The notes: generated by a model not told the origin, from the sequence alone. A stretch of DNA of 35,936 bases from Psychrilyobacter piezotolerans (GCF_003391055.1 NZ_QUAJ01000027.1:1-35936), one strand, 5' to 3'; shown: positions 24,486 through 33,585, numbered from the stretch's first letter. Program-made: numbers and translations.

Positions 24486-25070
24486 ATGATTTTTAAAAAC
24501 TTGAAAAACGAAATAAAATTAGATGAACTTTTCAGATTTGATGAAAAAACCAATTCTTATATAATAGATATTTCCATAGATAACTATGGAACTCTATATA
24601 GTTCTCTTGATTTTTCACCTTTTAAAAACAGGGATTTAGATGACGAATTGATCATTTATTTAGAGCATTCTGTAGAGGATATTCCCTTTAAGTACAACAT
24701 TTTACTGAACATAAATATGCCTCAAAATATCTATGATGAAGTTCAGGAAACCAGAGGAATAAAGGAAATAAAAAACTATTTTTCATATCTGCACAGGAAA
24801 AAAAAAAGAGAGATCTATGAGTATTACAGATCCGCTGTGAGAAGTTTTGTTTTAGGCATTTTGTTTATTTTTGCAGTTTCTTTTATTAAAAAAAATTTTG
24901 CTGTCACACGGGTAGTATGGCAGTTAATTATAGAAGGATTTTATGTAGGAGGATGGGTATTCCTCTGGGAATTCTTTTCACTGCTTTTTCTAGAACCTAA
25001 TAGTAAAAGGAGAAAATTAAAGCAGTATCAAAGAGTTCTCGATTCTAAGATCACCTGTACCTATCATTAA
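24486..25070 (+). CDS. Hypothetical protein with two C-terminal membrane segments
   Basis: 194 residues; I recognise no named family. The N-terminal 105 residues are soluble, acidic and beta-rich in pattern (DISIDNYGTLYSSLDFSPF), then comes a basic stretch (HRKKKREIYEYYRSAVR) and two hydrophobic segments (about 122-140 and 149-170), ending with a basic cytoplasmic tail (NSKRRKLKQYQR). This is a soluble domain tethered to the membrane. ATG 24486 is chosen because AAGGAG (24472-24477) is eight bases away; a GTG at 24477 overlaps the ribosome site. It is a single-gene unit with a clear promoter and a terminator at 25081. Confidence 0.75.
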   Translation: MIFKNLKNEIKLDELFRFDEKTNSYIIDISIDNYGTLYSSLDFSPFKNRDLDDELIIYLEHSVEDIPFKYNILLNINMPQNIYDEVQETRGIKEIKNYFSYLHRKKKREIYEYYRSAVRSFVLGILFIFAVSFIKKNFAVTRVVWQLIIEGFYVGGWVFLWEFFSLLFLEPNSKRRKLKQYQRVLDSKITCTYH

Positions 25071-25080
25071 ATAAATCAAA

Positions 25081-25107
25081 AAAGGAGATAGCCTGGCTAT
25101 CTCCTTT
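25081..25107. terminator. Convergent terminator before fba
   Basis: AAAGGAGATAGC (25081-25092), loop CTG, GCTATCTCCTTT (25096-25107), a perfect 12-bp stem with A and T tracts outside; symmetrical, serving both the hypothetical gene and fba. Confidence 0.88.
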
Positions 25108-25116
25108 TAAATTTAA

Positions 25117-26097
25117 TTATTTAGTTCCTTTTTTATAAGCACCTTCAGAACCGAATACATTTTCGATTTTTTCCATATAGAAATCTCTCATGTAGTTCTT
25201 TGCCGGTGTTAAATATTTTCTAGGATCAAATTCTTTTGGATTCTTAACAAATACTTCTCTGATTCCTGCAGTAAATGCTAGTCTACCATCTGTATCAACA
25301 TTGATCTTAGCAACTGCTGATTTTGCAGCTCCTCTTAATTGCTCATCAGGGATACCTATAGCATCTTTGATCTCTCCACCAAACTCTTTTATCATTGAGA
25401 TAAATTTAGCTGGTACAGATGATGACCCGTGTAATACGATAGGGAATCCAGGTATCTTAGTTTCAATTTCAGCTAAGATATCTAACTTTAACTTAGGATC
25501 GTCTCCTGGTTTAAATTTATGTGCTCCATGTGAAGTTCCGATTGAGATAGCTAATGAATCTACTCCAGATGCCTTTACGAATTCTTCTACTTCATGTGGT
25601 TGTGTGAAGATATGCTCTTCTGCTTCTACTTCATCTTCGATTCCAGCTAAAACACCTAATTCAGCCTCTACAGTAACACCATGTGCATGTGCATATTCTG
25701 CAACTTTTTTAGATTCAGCAATATTTTCTTCAAATGAATGATGAGATGCATCGATCATTACAGAAGAGAATCCCCATTCGATACAATCTTTAGCCTGCTC
25801 GAAAGATGATCCGTGATCTAAATGTAAAGCGATAGGGATATCTGATCCCATATCTCTTGCAACATCTACTGCTGCTTTAGCTAACATAGGTACTACCGTT
25901 CTTCCCATATAAGTTCTTGCTCCACCTGAACATTGTAATATAACTGGTGATCCTTTTAATGCAGCAGCTTCTACGATTGCTAACATCTGCTCCATGTTGT
26001 TGAAGTTAAATGCAGGTACTGCATATCCCTCTTTATTTGCTTTAGCAAACATCTCTTTAGTGTTCACTAATCCTAAATCTTTGTAATTATATCTCAT
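25117..26097 (-). CDS. fba: Class II fructose-1,6-bisphosphate aldolase
   Basis: 326 residues. A zinc-dependent glycolytic aldolase that splits fructose-1,6-bisphosphate into dihydroxyacetone phosphate and glyceraldehyde-3-phosphate. Seen: AVPAFNFNNMEQ near residue 30, LHLDHG with Zn/catalytic residues H92, D94 and H95, VEAELG, SIGTSHGAHKF with a Zn-binding His, and VLHGSSSVP. The C-terminal KYLTPAKNYMRDFYMEKIENVFGS fits the 310-330-residue class-II forms. Codon choice is strongly biased (mostly A/T-ending), as expected for an abundant protein. ATG 26097 follows AGAGGAGG, and the gene has its own strong promoter at 26137-26165. It appears monocistronic. Confidence 0.97.
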   Translation of the reverse strand: MRYNYKDLGLVNTKEMFAKANKEGYAVPAFNFNNMEQMLAIVEAAALKGSPVILQCSGGARTYMGRTVVPMLAKAAVDVARDMGSDIPIALHLDHGSSFEQAKDCIEWGFSSVMIDASHHSFEENIAESKKVAEYAHAHGVTVEAELGVLAGIEDEVEAEEHIFTQPHEVEEFVKASGVDSLAISIGTSHGAHKFKPGDDPKLKLDILAEIETKIPGFPIVLHGSSSVPAKFISMIKEFGGEIKDAIGIPDEQLRGAAKSAVAKINVDTDGRLAFTAGIREVFVKNPKEFDPRKYLTPAKNYMRDFYMEKIENVFGSEGAYKKGTK

Positions 26098-26136
26098 AAT
26101 TACCTCCTCTTTTATATTTGAGTTTTTCTACTATTA

Positions 26137-26165
26137 ATAATACCAAATTTAATATATAAAAGCAA
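26137..26165 (-). promoter_or_regulatory. fba promoter
   Basis: On the minus strand TTGCTT (26165-26160), 17-base spacer ending TGG, TATTAT (26142-26137): both a -35 and an extended -10, consistent with high expression. It overlaps the end of the membrane-protein gene whose stop is at 26178 by almost nothing, leaving 12 bases between. Confidence 0.75.
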
Positions 26166-26177
26166 TCTTTTGAAAGA

Positions 26178-26651
26178 TTATATTTTACCCTCTATTTGCT
26201 TTAAAATATGTCTAAAAAACGCCTTGAATTTCATTCTCTTCTTAAATAGAACAAAAACCTCTGGAACTAATTCTATAATAGTATCTGTTAATTCGTTATA
26301 TCTTTTGAATCTGCCGGTAAATATATTTTGTGCATTTATTAGCCACGAAATAAGCAGGATATCAAAAATCCTCAAAAAATTGATCCCTACCTGGGTAACT
26401 CCCCTCCAGGTAATATAAAAATTATAAAACTTGAAGATCACTTCACCATCCTGGATCATGACTAACTGAAACAATATTGTAGTAAAATAGAGGAGAAAGA
26501 CATATTTCATTCTCTTTATGGAATTTTTTAAATTTTTGTTAAATAGCAGGTTTGAAAAAATCATCAAACCTGCTACTATTATTAATATATATATATTAGA
26601 TGTAAGGATGGTAAGTAGGAGTATAAAAATTATACTACTTTTTAACAACAT
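26178..26651 (-). CDS. Small membrane protein, possibly CbiQ/EcfT-like
   Basis: 157 residues with about four hydrophobic segments (2-18, 20-36, 49-65 and about 86-103) and a basic helical C-terminus ([22 protein letters not shown]). The pattern [23 protein letters not shown] followed by a helical, basic tail recalls transmembrane coupling subunits of ECF transporters (EcfT/CbiQ), but the protein is far shorter than the usual 240-270 residues and lacks a clear Ala-Arg-Gly coupling motif, so this is a weak guess. It starts inside serS, overlapping its last 17 bases, so it is translated from the serS transcript. No ECF ATPase or S component is nearby. Confidence 0.5.
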   Translation of the reverse strand: MLLKSSIIFILLLTILTSNIYILIIVAGLMIFSNLLFNKNLKNSIKRMKYVFLLYFTTILFQLVMIQDGEVIFKFYNFYITWRGVTQVGINFLRIFDILLISWLINAQNIFTGRFKRYNELTDTIIELVPEVFVLFKKRMKFKAFFRHILKQIEGKI

Positions 26652-27906
26652 CTAATCCGCCCATATATGGCTTAAGAGCTTCTGGAATTAAGAAACTTCC
26701 ATCTGCCTGCTGGTAATTTTCCATAACAGCTAATAAAGTTCTACCTACTGCTAATCCAGATCCATTCAATGTATGAACAAATTCACTCTTTCCGCCTTCA
26801 GCAGGCTTAAATCTAAGACCCATTCTTCTGGCTTGGAAATCTCCACAGTTAGAACAAGATGAGATCTCTCTATATGTATCTTCAGATGGTAACCATACTT
26901 CTAAATCATATGTTTTAGTTGCTGAGAACCCAATGTCTCCTGTACATAATTGAACTACTCTATATGGTAATCCTAGTTTTTGTAATACAGTCTCTGCATT
27001 TACTACCATTTTTTCTAATTCCTCGTTTGAGTCATTAGGATGAGCTAACTTTACCATCTCAACTTTATTAAATTGATGCTGTCTGATTAATCCTCTGATA
27101 TCCCTACCGTATGATCCTGCTTCCCTTCTGAAACAAGGTGAAAATGCAGTGTAGTATTTAGGAAGATCTGTTTCTGATAAAGTTTCTCCTCTATGGATAT
27201 TTGTTAAAGTTATCTCTGAAGTTGAGATTAGGTACATATCATCTTCAGTTTTATACATATCGTCACCAAATTTTGGCAGCTGGCCAGTCCCTTCACATAT
27301 TTCAGGTTTTACTAAAATTGGTGTAAGGTGCTCTGTATATCCATGCTCTGTAGTATGCAGATCTAACATAAAGTTTATTAATGCTCTCTCTAATCTAGCT
27401 CCTGCTCCTCTATATAGAGTAAATCTGGATCCTCCTAATTTTACTCCCCTTTCAAAGTCTAATATTTCCAATTCCTCTCCTAATTCCCAGTGAGGTTTAA
27501 CATCAAAATCAAACTTTGCAGGCTCTCCCCAAGTTCTAACTAAAATATTATCAGTGTCATCGTTTCCAACTGGTGTAGACTCATGATATACATTTGGAAT
27601 AGTCATTTGGAAATATCTGATTTCCTCTTCTATTACAGATAATTTCTTGTCTATTGCTTTGATACTAGAGCTTACATCACCCATCTCTTCGATAATATGA
27701 GATGCATCTTCTCCTGCTCTCTTTAATTTACCTACCTCTTGTGAAGCATTATTTCTCTTATATTTTAAAGTTTCTACCTCTGATAGTAACTCTCTTCTTT
27801 CCTCATCTAACTGCTCAAATCTATCTAAATCTATCTTAGCATTTCTATTCGCTAAAATTCCCTTTAAAAATTCAATATTATTTCTGATATACTTTAAATC
27901 TAACAT
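26635..27906 (-). CDS. serS: Seryl-tRNA synthetase
   Basis: 423 residues, normal length. Class II synthetase that charges tRNA-Ser (and tRNA-Sec where present). An N-terminal coiled-coil arm (about 25-110, rich in Glu/Lys/Arg, [17 protein letters not shown]) contacts the tRNA long variable arm. The catalytic domain shows motif 2 ([18 protein letters not shown]) and motif 3 ([18 protein letters not shown]). It follows the DUF2344 gene by 26 bases, so the leader between them is too short to hold a T-box; regulation would act at the upstream promoter. The membrane-protein gene at 26178 overlaps its 3' end. Confidence 0.97.
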   Translation of the reverse strand: MLDLKYIRNNIEFLKGILANRNAKIDLDRFEQLDEERRELLSEVETLKYKRNNASQEVGKLKRAGEDASHIIEEMGDVSSSIKAIDKKLSVIEEEIRYFQMTIPNVYHESTPVGNDDTDNILVRTWGEPAKFDFDVKPHWELGEELEILDFERGVKLGGSRFTLYRGAGARLERALINFMLDLHTTEHGYTEHLTPILVKPEICEGTGQLPKFGDDMYKTEDDMYLISTSEITLTNIHRGETLSETDLPKYYTAFSPCFRREAGSYGRDIRGLIRQHQFNKVEMVKLAHPNDSNEELEKMVVNAETVLQKLGLPYRVVQLCTGDIGFSATKTYDLEVWLPSEDTYREISSCSNCGDFQARRMGLRFKPAEGGKSEFVHTLNGSGLAVGRTLLAVMENYQQADGSFLIPEALKPYMGGLDVVKK

Positions 27907-27932
27907 ATTCTATCCCTCCATATTTTTATTTT

Positions 27933-28526
27933 TTATTTACTTTTTTTATACCCCATTCTTGTAACTTTTAGATCTTTACTGTCTATTTCAGCCAGTGCAA
28001 ATAAACCTTTAGGAGAAATATTATACAACTCTAAAAAGATCTTGTTTCCAATTCTTTTTAAATCTCCTATTTTCTCTTTTAAGTTTCTTTCTTGGGTTTT
28101 CCCTCTTTTTTCCCTTACCTCAATTATTTCATCACTGTTTAATAGGTTTTCCAGAGTATCTATATCCGCTGTGCTTCCCTCTATCTCATAGATTAAAATG
28201 TCAAAATCATTGGCTATTCCTGATTTTTTAGGGACATCATAGATCTCATGAAACTTAAATCCCTCAGGTGAGTTTGAATTTAGAAGTTCTAAGATCTCCT
28301 CATTGGATAGTTCAGAAATTATCTCAGCATCCATCAATTCATTGTACGCTTCATCTCCCAGTGACACAGGGTTTCCAAAGGACAACTTCGGTCTGGGGGT
28401 AAACCCTTCCGAATGTTTTATAATGATACCCGTTTTCTTAAAGAGTCTCTCTAAAAATCTTATAGTATCTAAATGAGAGATGTATTTCATATCTCCTACT
28501 CTATCAAAGACTATTCTTTTTTTCAT
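27933..28526 (-). CDS. DUF2344 / radical-SAM-associated protein
   Basis: 197 residues. The start MKKRIVFDRVGDMKYISHLD, then SEGFTPRPKLSFGNPVSLGDEA, are hallmarks of the DUF2344 (TIGR03936) family, which in many bacteria is fused to or sits beside a radical SAM protein and the RNase G gene. Here no radical SAM partner is adjacent and serS follows. The exact biochemical role of the family is unknown. ATG 28526 is chosen because GAGGAG lies six bases upstream; an in-frame ATG at 28571 would lie upstream of the predicted transcription start (promoter -10 at 28567-28562), which excludes it. It heads the serS operon. Confidence 0.85.
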   Translation of the reverse strand: MKKRIVFDRVGDMKYISHLDTIRFLERLFKKTGIIIKHSEGFTPRPKLSFGNPVSLGDEAYNELMDAEIISELSNEEILELLNSNSPEGFKFHEIYDVPKKSGIANDFDILIYEIEGSTADIDTLENLLNSDEIIEVREKRGKTQERNLKEKIGDLKRIGNKIFLELYNISPKGLFALAEIDSKDLKVTRMGYKKSK

Positions 28527-28561
28527 ATGCATCTCCTCTTTATCGCTTATTATATCTGACA

Positions 28562-28590
28562 ATTCTAACATAAACCATTGAAAAGTTCAA
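28562..28590 (-). promoter_or_regulatory. Promoter of the DUF2344-serS operon
   Basis: On the minus strand TTGAAC (28590-28585), 17-base spacer, TAGAAT (28567-28562). The start site would be near 28555, giving a leader of about 29 nt before ATG 28526. Confidence 0.65.
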
Positions 28591-28608
28591 TGAAAAGAAA
28601 TCCCTCAA

Positions 28609-28657
28609 AAAAAAATCAAAGCCCACGAAAAGACTAGTTGTCTTCTCCATGGACTTT
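28609..28657. terminator. Terminator of the second TSUP gene
   Basis: On the minus strand the arm AAAGTCCA pairs with TGGGCTTT (one mismatch) and GAGAAGAC with GTCTTTTC, around a short loop; nine T follow (28616-28608). T8 on the other strand makes it symmetrical. It separates the TSUP gene from the DUF2344-serS promoter. Confidence 0.85.
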
Positions 28658-28697
28658 TTTTTATATCTATTAAGAGATATTAGTGTGTTTTATTCGA

Positions 28698-29582
28698 TCA
28701 AACTTTAAGTGGATCTTGACTTTTAGATGAAAAAGCATCTTTCAATAAATTTAACGAGGTATAAAGAACAACTCCCATAACAACCCAAGTTAAAATATTA
28801 ATAGGTAATGATTTAACTAAATAAGCTGCTACAACAACTCCAATCGATCCAAATATTGTACTCCATAGAGTCGCTTCTCTATGATAGGCACCTTCACGGA
28901 TAAACTTAGCAGTAGCTGCGGGCATTAAATATGCACATGATCCCATCATAATAGGGAAGGCAACTAACGGACTTAATCCCAGAGCGTATACCAAAGCCAT
29001 ACAGGGAGCATAAAGCCCTATTCCAAGGGTCATAAGTGCACCCAATACAAAGTTACCTATAACTGCTATAACCAATTTAACACCAGAGAGACCAACAGCG
29101 TCTCCACCAGATGGAAGTATTCCTAATTTACCGGCCAACATAATCGCTGCAACAATTATTAAAGCTATACCCATATAAAGCTGGACCTTCTTTTCGTCCA
29201 ATTTAGATACATATCCCGCACCTAAAAGAGCTCCTAAAGTGGCAGCTACAAGCATAGATACAAGGGTGATTAAATCGACCTTTACATCTTTGATAAAAAT
29301 AAGTGCTTCAATAACGATGGGAATAGTCATAGCCGCATTTAAAGTTCCGGGGATAATCCTGTCATTGACCAATTTAAACTGCTTAAATATAGCAGTCATA
29401 GGTGCAAATCCACCTATTCCAAGTGTGTCAAAAAAACAGATTATAAATCCAATACCACTTAGGGCTACTTTATTTTCCTTCTCTAATCTATTATTTATCT
29501 TAGCTTCTTTATAGTCTTTAAAAAAGACCATCAAATACCACAATCCCATACAAGATAGGATTCCTAATAAAATCTTAACCAT
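28698..29582 (-). CDS. TSUP-family (TauE/SafE) membrane protein, second copy
   Basis: 294 residues with about eight hydrophobic segments. The N-terminal ICFFDTLGIGGFAPMTAIF replaces the more typical Gly-rich loop, and the second half has GALMTLGIGLYAPCMALVYALGLS, the TSUP inverted-repeat pattern; this is the longer subgroup often seen in fusobacteria and clostridia. The substrate is unknown (organic or sulfur anion). ATG 29582 is chosen because AGGAGG lies upstream; an ORF extension to 29666 would add a hydrophobic stretch not typical of the family and has no ribosome site. It is monocistronic. Distantly related to the protein at 23512. Confidence 0.85.
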   Translation of the reverse strand: MVKILLGILSCMGLWYLMVFFKDYKEAKINNRLEKENKVALSGIGFIICFFDTLGIGGFAPMTAIFKQFKLVNDRIIPGTLNAAMTIPIVIEALIFIKDVKVDLITLVSMLVAATLGALLGAGYVSKLDEKKVQLYMGIALIIVAAIMLAGKLGILPSGGDAVGLSGVKLVIAVIGNFVLGALMTLGIGLYAPCMALVYALGLSPLVAFPIMMGSCAYLMPAATAKFIREGAYHREATLWSTIFGSIGVVVAAYLVKSLPINILTWVVMGVVLYTSLNLLKDAFSSKSQDPLKV

Positions 29583-29881
29583 ATTTCCTCCTTCTACAAA
29601 AAACAATATATGTGAAAATAATACCATAATTTGAACAAATTTACCACTTTTTTGTTCCGAATACAATACATCGAAGTCGCTTATAAAACACTAAGAATCC
29701 CTAAATAACAACAAGAATTTCTATATAAATTAAAAAATAGCTTAAGTAACGCTTAAAAACTAATGTGATGATGGGTTAATCTACCCACGCCTTTTGTCTT
29801 CTTAATCTTTTCCCTATTGTAAAAATTATCTATTTTAGTTAAAATATAATAGAAGCTTTTTAATATCTAGGAGGGAATTCA
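29583..29881. other. Divergent intergenic region between TSUP and glycosyltransferase genes
   Basis: No gene is seen. On the plus strand TTGTAA (29817-29822), 17 bases, TAAAAT (29840-29845) is a candidate promoter for the glycosyltransferase, with another TATAAT at 29845-29850. A small hairpin TGGGT/ACCCA lies at 29772-29787. The middle is A/T-rich without further recognisable structure. Confidence 0.5.
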
Positions 29882-31111
29882 ATGAAAATTCTTCATATTA
29901 TATCTCAAAAACCAAGTGATACTGGCAGCGGGATCTATTTACAAAACATAATAAAAGAATTTACCGGTTTAAATCATTCTCAAAGTTTAGTTTACGGCGG
30001 TGAATCCCAAGGAAATTTAAAAGATATCGATGTTTTCTCCACCTATGAAGTTGTTTTTAACAGTTCTGAACTACCCTTTCCAGTTGCCGGTATGAGTGAT
30101 ACCATGCCGTATAAAAGTACCATCTATAAGGAAATGGATAATTCCATGGTGAGTCTTTATGAAGCTGCCTTTAAAAAACAAGTTTTAAAAGCTGTGGAGG
30201 AGTTTAGCCCGGATTATATCCTCTGTCATCATCTGTATTTTTTGACTGCATTAGTTAAGGAATGGGTCAAAGATATTAAGATCATTGGATTTTGTCATGG
30301 AACCGACCTCAGGCAAATGAGGTCACATAATTTAAAAAATAGTTTTATCCGTGAAAAAGTTAAAAAATTAGATAAAATTATAGCCCTGCACGAAGTTCAA
30401 AAAAAAGAGATCCAGGAGATCTACAATGTCGAACCTCATAAAATTATCCCCCTTGGAATAGGATTTGATAATAAAATTTTTCATCCTTTAGATACAGAAA
30501 AAAATAATGAAATAATCGATATTATCTTTACCGGTAAGATCTCCTATGCTAAGGGGATCCAATATTTAATAGAGGCTTTTTCTTCCCTTAAAACAGATAA
30601 ACAAATAAGGCTTAACTTAATTGGAATGGGGCATGGTGTGGAATATGAAAACATCTTATCCCAAAGTAAAGGCAGTAAAAACGAGATAAAATTTTGGGGG
30701 ATGGTTGATCAAATTAAACTAAAGGAAATCTACAATAAGGGTCATATATTTATCCTTCCGTCCCTATATGAGGGCTTACCCTTAGTTTTAGTAGAAGCTC
30801 TAGCCTGCGGGCTGAGGGTTATCACATCTGATCTTCCCGGGATAAAACCTTGGTTTGGAGATGTGATCAACAATTCAAATATGATAACATATATAGATAT
30901 TCCTGAGAGAGTCTCCCAGGATCAGTTAAAAAAACAAAATGAAGATGTTTATAAAGAAAATATAAAGAGGGCCCTTTTAAATTCTTTAGATACTCTCCAT
31001 CATATGGATCATGATATTTCTTTAGATCGATTCACTTGGAAAAATTTAACCTCTCAACTGGATGATATTTTAAAAAATATAAAAAAGCAACGTGACATTG
31101 CATCCAGATAG
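29882..31111 (+). CDS. Glycosyltransferase family 4 protein
   Basis: 409 residues with a GT-B fold. Seen: the N-terminal MKILHIISQKPSDTGSGIYL (glycine-rich acceptor-side loop), GFCHGTDLRQM, the central IIFTGKISYAKGIQYLIEAF that starts the C-terminal domain, and the donor-binding SLYEGLPLVLVEALACGLRV with the E-x7-E pattern of GT4. Cytosolic enzyme that transfers a sugar from a nucleotide-sugar donor; donor and acceptor cannot be told. ATG 29882 follows AGGAGGGAA. It is not part of a surface-polysaccharide cluster here, but an isolated gene followed 93 bases later by a zinc-ribbon protein, so it may have a special role (storage glycan, glycolipid or small-molecule glycoside). Confidence 0.88.
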   Translation: MKILHIISQKPSDTGSGIYLQNIIKEFTGLNHSQSLVYGGESQGNLKDIDVFSTYEVVFNSSELPFPVAGMSDTMPYKSTIYKEMDNSMVSLYEAAFKKQVLKAVEEFSPDYILCHHLYFLTALVKEWVKDIKIIGFCHGTDLRQMRSHNLKNSFIREKVKKLDKIIALHEVQKKEIQEIYNVEPHKIIPLGIGFDNKIFHPLDTEKNNEIIDIIFTGKISYAKGIQYLIEAFSSLKTDKQIRLNLIGMGHGVEYENILSQSKGSKNEIKFWGMVDQIKLKEIYNKGHIFILPSLYEGLPLVLVEALACGLRVITSDLPGIKPWFGDVINNSNMITYIDIPERVSQDQLKKQNEDVYKENIKRALLNSLDTLHHMDHDISLDRFTWKNLTSQLDDILKNIKKQRDIASR

Positions 31112-31204
31112 GCATAATCTAGGGGTATATAATTTTATAAGGTTAAGATATAAAAAAATTTAAGTTTGTATCAATTATTTAACATAAAAAACAGGAGGAA
31201 TCAT

Positions 31205-32020
31205 ATGAACTTTAAATGTAAATGCGGGACCAAATACAGGGCTAAAACACCTGAATTTACAGGGGATATAGAGGCTGTAATCTACACCGACGGGGTAGTG
31301 GAAGGAGCTGTGACTCCTAGAAAAATAGATGTTTTTATATGTGATACCTGCAAAAAAATCAAATCTGTAAGTGAATGTGAACAAATTGAGGAAGTGGGAA
31401 AAACTCTCCTAGAACCCACAACTGAAGAATATTTAGAAATTTTAAAAGATGAAAAATTTAAAAATCTAAATATCAGAATAAAGACCTGGCAAAGATCCAA
31501 TGATAAGTACAGGGAAATCGACTCCCTGGATGATCTCAAAGTAAAGGTAGAACTTTTAAAAGCAACCATTTCACAGATACCTTCTATAACTCATTTTAAC
31601 CAGTATATCGCTAAGATGGTGAAAAAGAAAGAAGCCCTTTCCGATGAAAATTCCATAATTATAGTGGAAGAAAAAATAAATGAATTAATCCAAAAAAGAG
31701 AGGAAGTTTTTGGCAGATTGAAGGAAAAAAATCACCTGAATAACATCACAAGTCAGATTAAAGAGATGGAAGAAATAGGAGAGGCAGAAGTGGTTTATAC
31801 CTCCCAGGAAAAAGAAAATATGAAAATTCTTTTAGACACCTTAGGAGGGAGCAGTGCCGAAAAGATTTTGAAAGCAGAACTTTATAGAAATTTAGGAGAA
31901 TTTGAAAAATCTACAGTTGTAGCCGGGGAAATCACTGAAAAACAATATGAAAAAATTAAAGACCTTATAAAAAATTTAAGTGAAAGAAAATTAAAAAAAC
32001 CAGCTAGATTGAACTCTTAA
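31205..32020 (+). CDS. Hypothetical zinc-ribbon and coiled-coil protein
   Basis: 271 residues; I recognise no named family. The N-terminus carries C5-x-C7-G and C46-DT-C49, a likely zinc ribbon with a beta-rich insert between the two Cys pairs. After residue about 90 the chain is almost all charged helix (KKKEALSDENSIIIVEEKINEL and following), predicted coiled coil, ending in a basic tail (SERKLKKPARLNS). Soluble, with no signal peptide. ATG 31205 is chosen because AGGAGG lies six to seven bases upstream; an upstream in-frame ATG at 31166 has no ribosome site. It may be co-transcribed with the glycosyltransferase. A strong terminator follows at once. Confidence 0.7.
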   Translation: MNFKCKCGTKYRAKTPEFTGDIEAVIYTDGVVEGAVTPRKIDVFICDTCKKIKSVSECEQIEEVGKTLLEPTTEEYLEILKDEKFKNLNIRIKTWQRSNDKYREIDSLDDLKVKVELLKATISQIPSITHFNQYIAKMVKKKEALSDENSIIIVEEKINELIQKREEVFGRLKEKNHLNNITSQIKEMEEIGEAEVVYTSQEKENMKILLDTLGGSSAEKILKAELYRNLGEFEKSTVVAGEITEKQYEKIKDLIKNLSERKLKKPARLNS

Positions 32021-32029
32021 AAAACAGGC

Positions 32030-32064
32030 AAAAAGACCAGAAAATTAAATTTTCTGGTCTTTTT
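32030..32064. terminator. Convergent terminator before pncB
   Basis: GACCAGAAAATT (32035-32046), one-base loop centre A, AATTTTCTGGTC (32048-32059), with A5 and T5 outside: a perfect 12-bp palindrome extended by A/T pairs. It serves both strands. Confidence 0.9.
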
Positions 32065-32070
32065 CTATTT

Positions 32071-33585
32071 CTATATTTCACCCTTAATTTGTTTACTTAT
32101 CTTATTTATAAGTTTATATTTTAGTTTTTTCAAATCATGAGATAGATTCACCTTATATTTATGAGGATTTTCCAATCTCTTCCTTTCGGTAGATATTTTT
32201 TCCAATTCTTTTAAATAATAATCCCTTGAGTTTTTTATATCTTTTAACTTTAGATATTCTTTCGTTATTTGACCATCTTTCACATATACTTTGGTAAGTT
32301 TTTTATGGGTATATTCCCCCCCTGCCAGACTAACACTTTTAAAATCATAATTTTCATCCATAAGTTCTATAGTATCATCATTCATCAACAATTTTTTATC
32401 CTTGTCTCCATCAACTAAAGTTATTAAATCTGCGTAAGCCAGGCCATTTTTATCATATAGCCTGTATACCTCTTTAAAACCAGGATTTGATATTTTAATA
32501 ATATCTTCAGATAATTTTATTACCGATTTATCATCAACTTCTACAATCTTATATACTCCTCCAAAACAAGGATTAGACTTACTTACAGCAATGGCATCTC
32601 CCACACCATAGGAATCTACAGCGACATCCTGCTCCTTCAGAGCTCTTATTAAATTTTCATCCAGCCCATTAGTCAGAACTATTTGAGCCTTATGCAGGGA
32701 TGCCTCATCCAATAATTCCCTGCATTTTTTAGACAGGTATGCTAAATCCCCTGAGTCAATCCTTATACCATAAGTTCCCTCATAGGAATCATCTATCCCA
32801 GCATCCTGAAATGAATCAATTGCATTTTGAATCCCTATCTTCAATGTATTATAGGTATCGATCAAGAGAATAAGGGGGTTATTTTCACCCCTTCTATTTT
32901 TTATAAATTTATCAAAAGATTCTTTTTCAGCTTCCCTTCCAACACCAAAAGTCTGAATATATGAGTGTGCCATCGTTCCTACACTGGGTATACCATATTT
33001 ATACTCTGTAACGATATTTGAATGAGTCGCACATCCGCCAATGTAGGCTGCTTTATTCCCATCCACAGCAGAAGTAAACCCATGAGCTCTCCTGCTTCCA
33101 AATGATAGCACAGGGGTAGGATGAGCAGCTCTGCTTACCCGGGATGCCTTTGTGGCTATAGCTATCTGCATATTCATTATATTTAAAATAGGTGTTTCTA
33201 AAATCTTAGCCTGAATTATAGGAGCTTTTATAGTTATGATCGGCTCATTTGGGTATGCTATTTCCCCGTCTCTCATAGCATATATATCCCCTGTAAATTT
33301 TAACTTTACCAAGTATTCCAATAATTCTTCTTCATGAATAAGGAGAGAAAAATACTTTCTTTTTTCCTCCTCACTTGTACTATTTAAAACCTCTATTAAT
33401 TTAATTACTTCATGAATCCCGGAAACTACGGCTAAGCCGCCATCCTCTGTTTTACGAAAGTACATATCAAAAACGGCTACCTTTTCCTGCATTCCTTCCT
33501 TTAAAAAAACATCACTCTCTGTATATTGATACCTATCGGAATTTATTACGTTTGCAAATTCACTTAAAAGTTGTCTATCTTTCAT
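32071..33585 (-). CDS. pncB: Nicotinate phosphoribosyltransferase
   Basis: 504 residues, typical of the longer bacterial forms. It makes nicotinate mononucleotide from nicotinate and PRPP (with ATP hydrolysis), the salvage entry to NAD. Seen: FSLLIHEEELLEYL-type N-terminal domain, SFGSRRAHG, IGGCATHSNI, GTMAHSYIQ with the His phosphorylated in the family, LIDTYNTLKIG, and GIRIDSGDLAYLSKKCRELLD and VLTNGLDE in the barrel that binds PRPP. ATG 33585 follows GAGGGGAAACT. It lies 129 bases after the envelope-protein gene in the same direction; no NAD-sensing riboswitch was seen in that gap, which is A/T-rich with runs of T. Confidence 0.95.
   Translation of the reverse strand: MKDRQLLSEFANVINSDRYQYTESDVFLKEGMQEKVAVFDMYFRKTEDGGLAVVSGIHEVIKLIEVLNSTSEEEKRKYFSLLIHEEELLEYLVKLKFTGDIYAMRDGEIAYPNEPIITIKAPIIQAKILETPILNIMNMQIAIATKASRVSRAAHPTPVLSFGSRRAHGFTSAVDGNKAAYIGGCATHSNIVTEYKYGIPSVGTMAHSYIQTFGVGREAEKESFDKFIKNRRGENNPLILLIDTYNTLKIGIQNAIDSFQDAGIDDSYEGTYGIRIDSGDLAYLSKKCRELLDEASLHKAQIVLTNGLDENLIRALKEQDVAVDSYGVGDAIAVSKSNPCFGGVYKIVEVDDKSVIKLSEDIIKISNPGFKEVYRLYDKNGLAYADLITLVDGDKDKKLLMNDDTIELMDENYDFKSVSLAGGEYTHKKLTKVYVKDGQITKEYLKLKDIKNSRDYYLKELEKISTERKRLENPHKYKVNLSHDLKKLKYKLINKISKQIKGEI

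Noticed and set aside
27907-27932. T-box leader for serS
   Set aside because: Only 26 bases lie between the DUF2344 stop and the serS start, too short for a T-box.
28527-28571. Longer DUF2344 protein starting at 28571
   Set aside because: The predicted promoter -10 (28567-28562) falls inside this extension, and the conserved MKKRIVF start has the better ribosome site.
29583-29666. Longer second TSUP protein starting at 29666
   Set aside because: There is no ribosome site there, whereas AGGAGG precedes ATG 29582.
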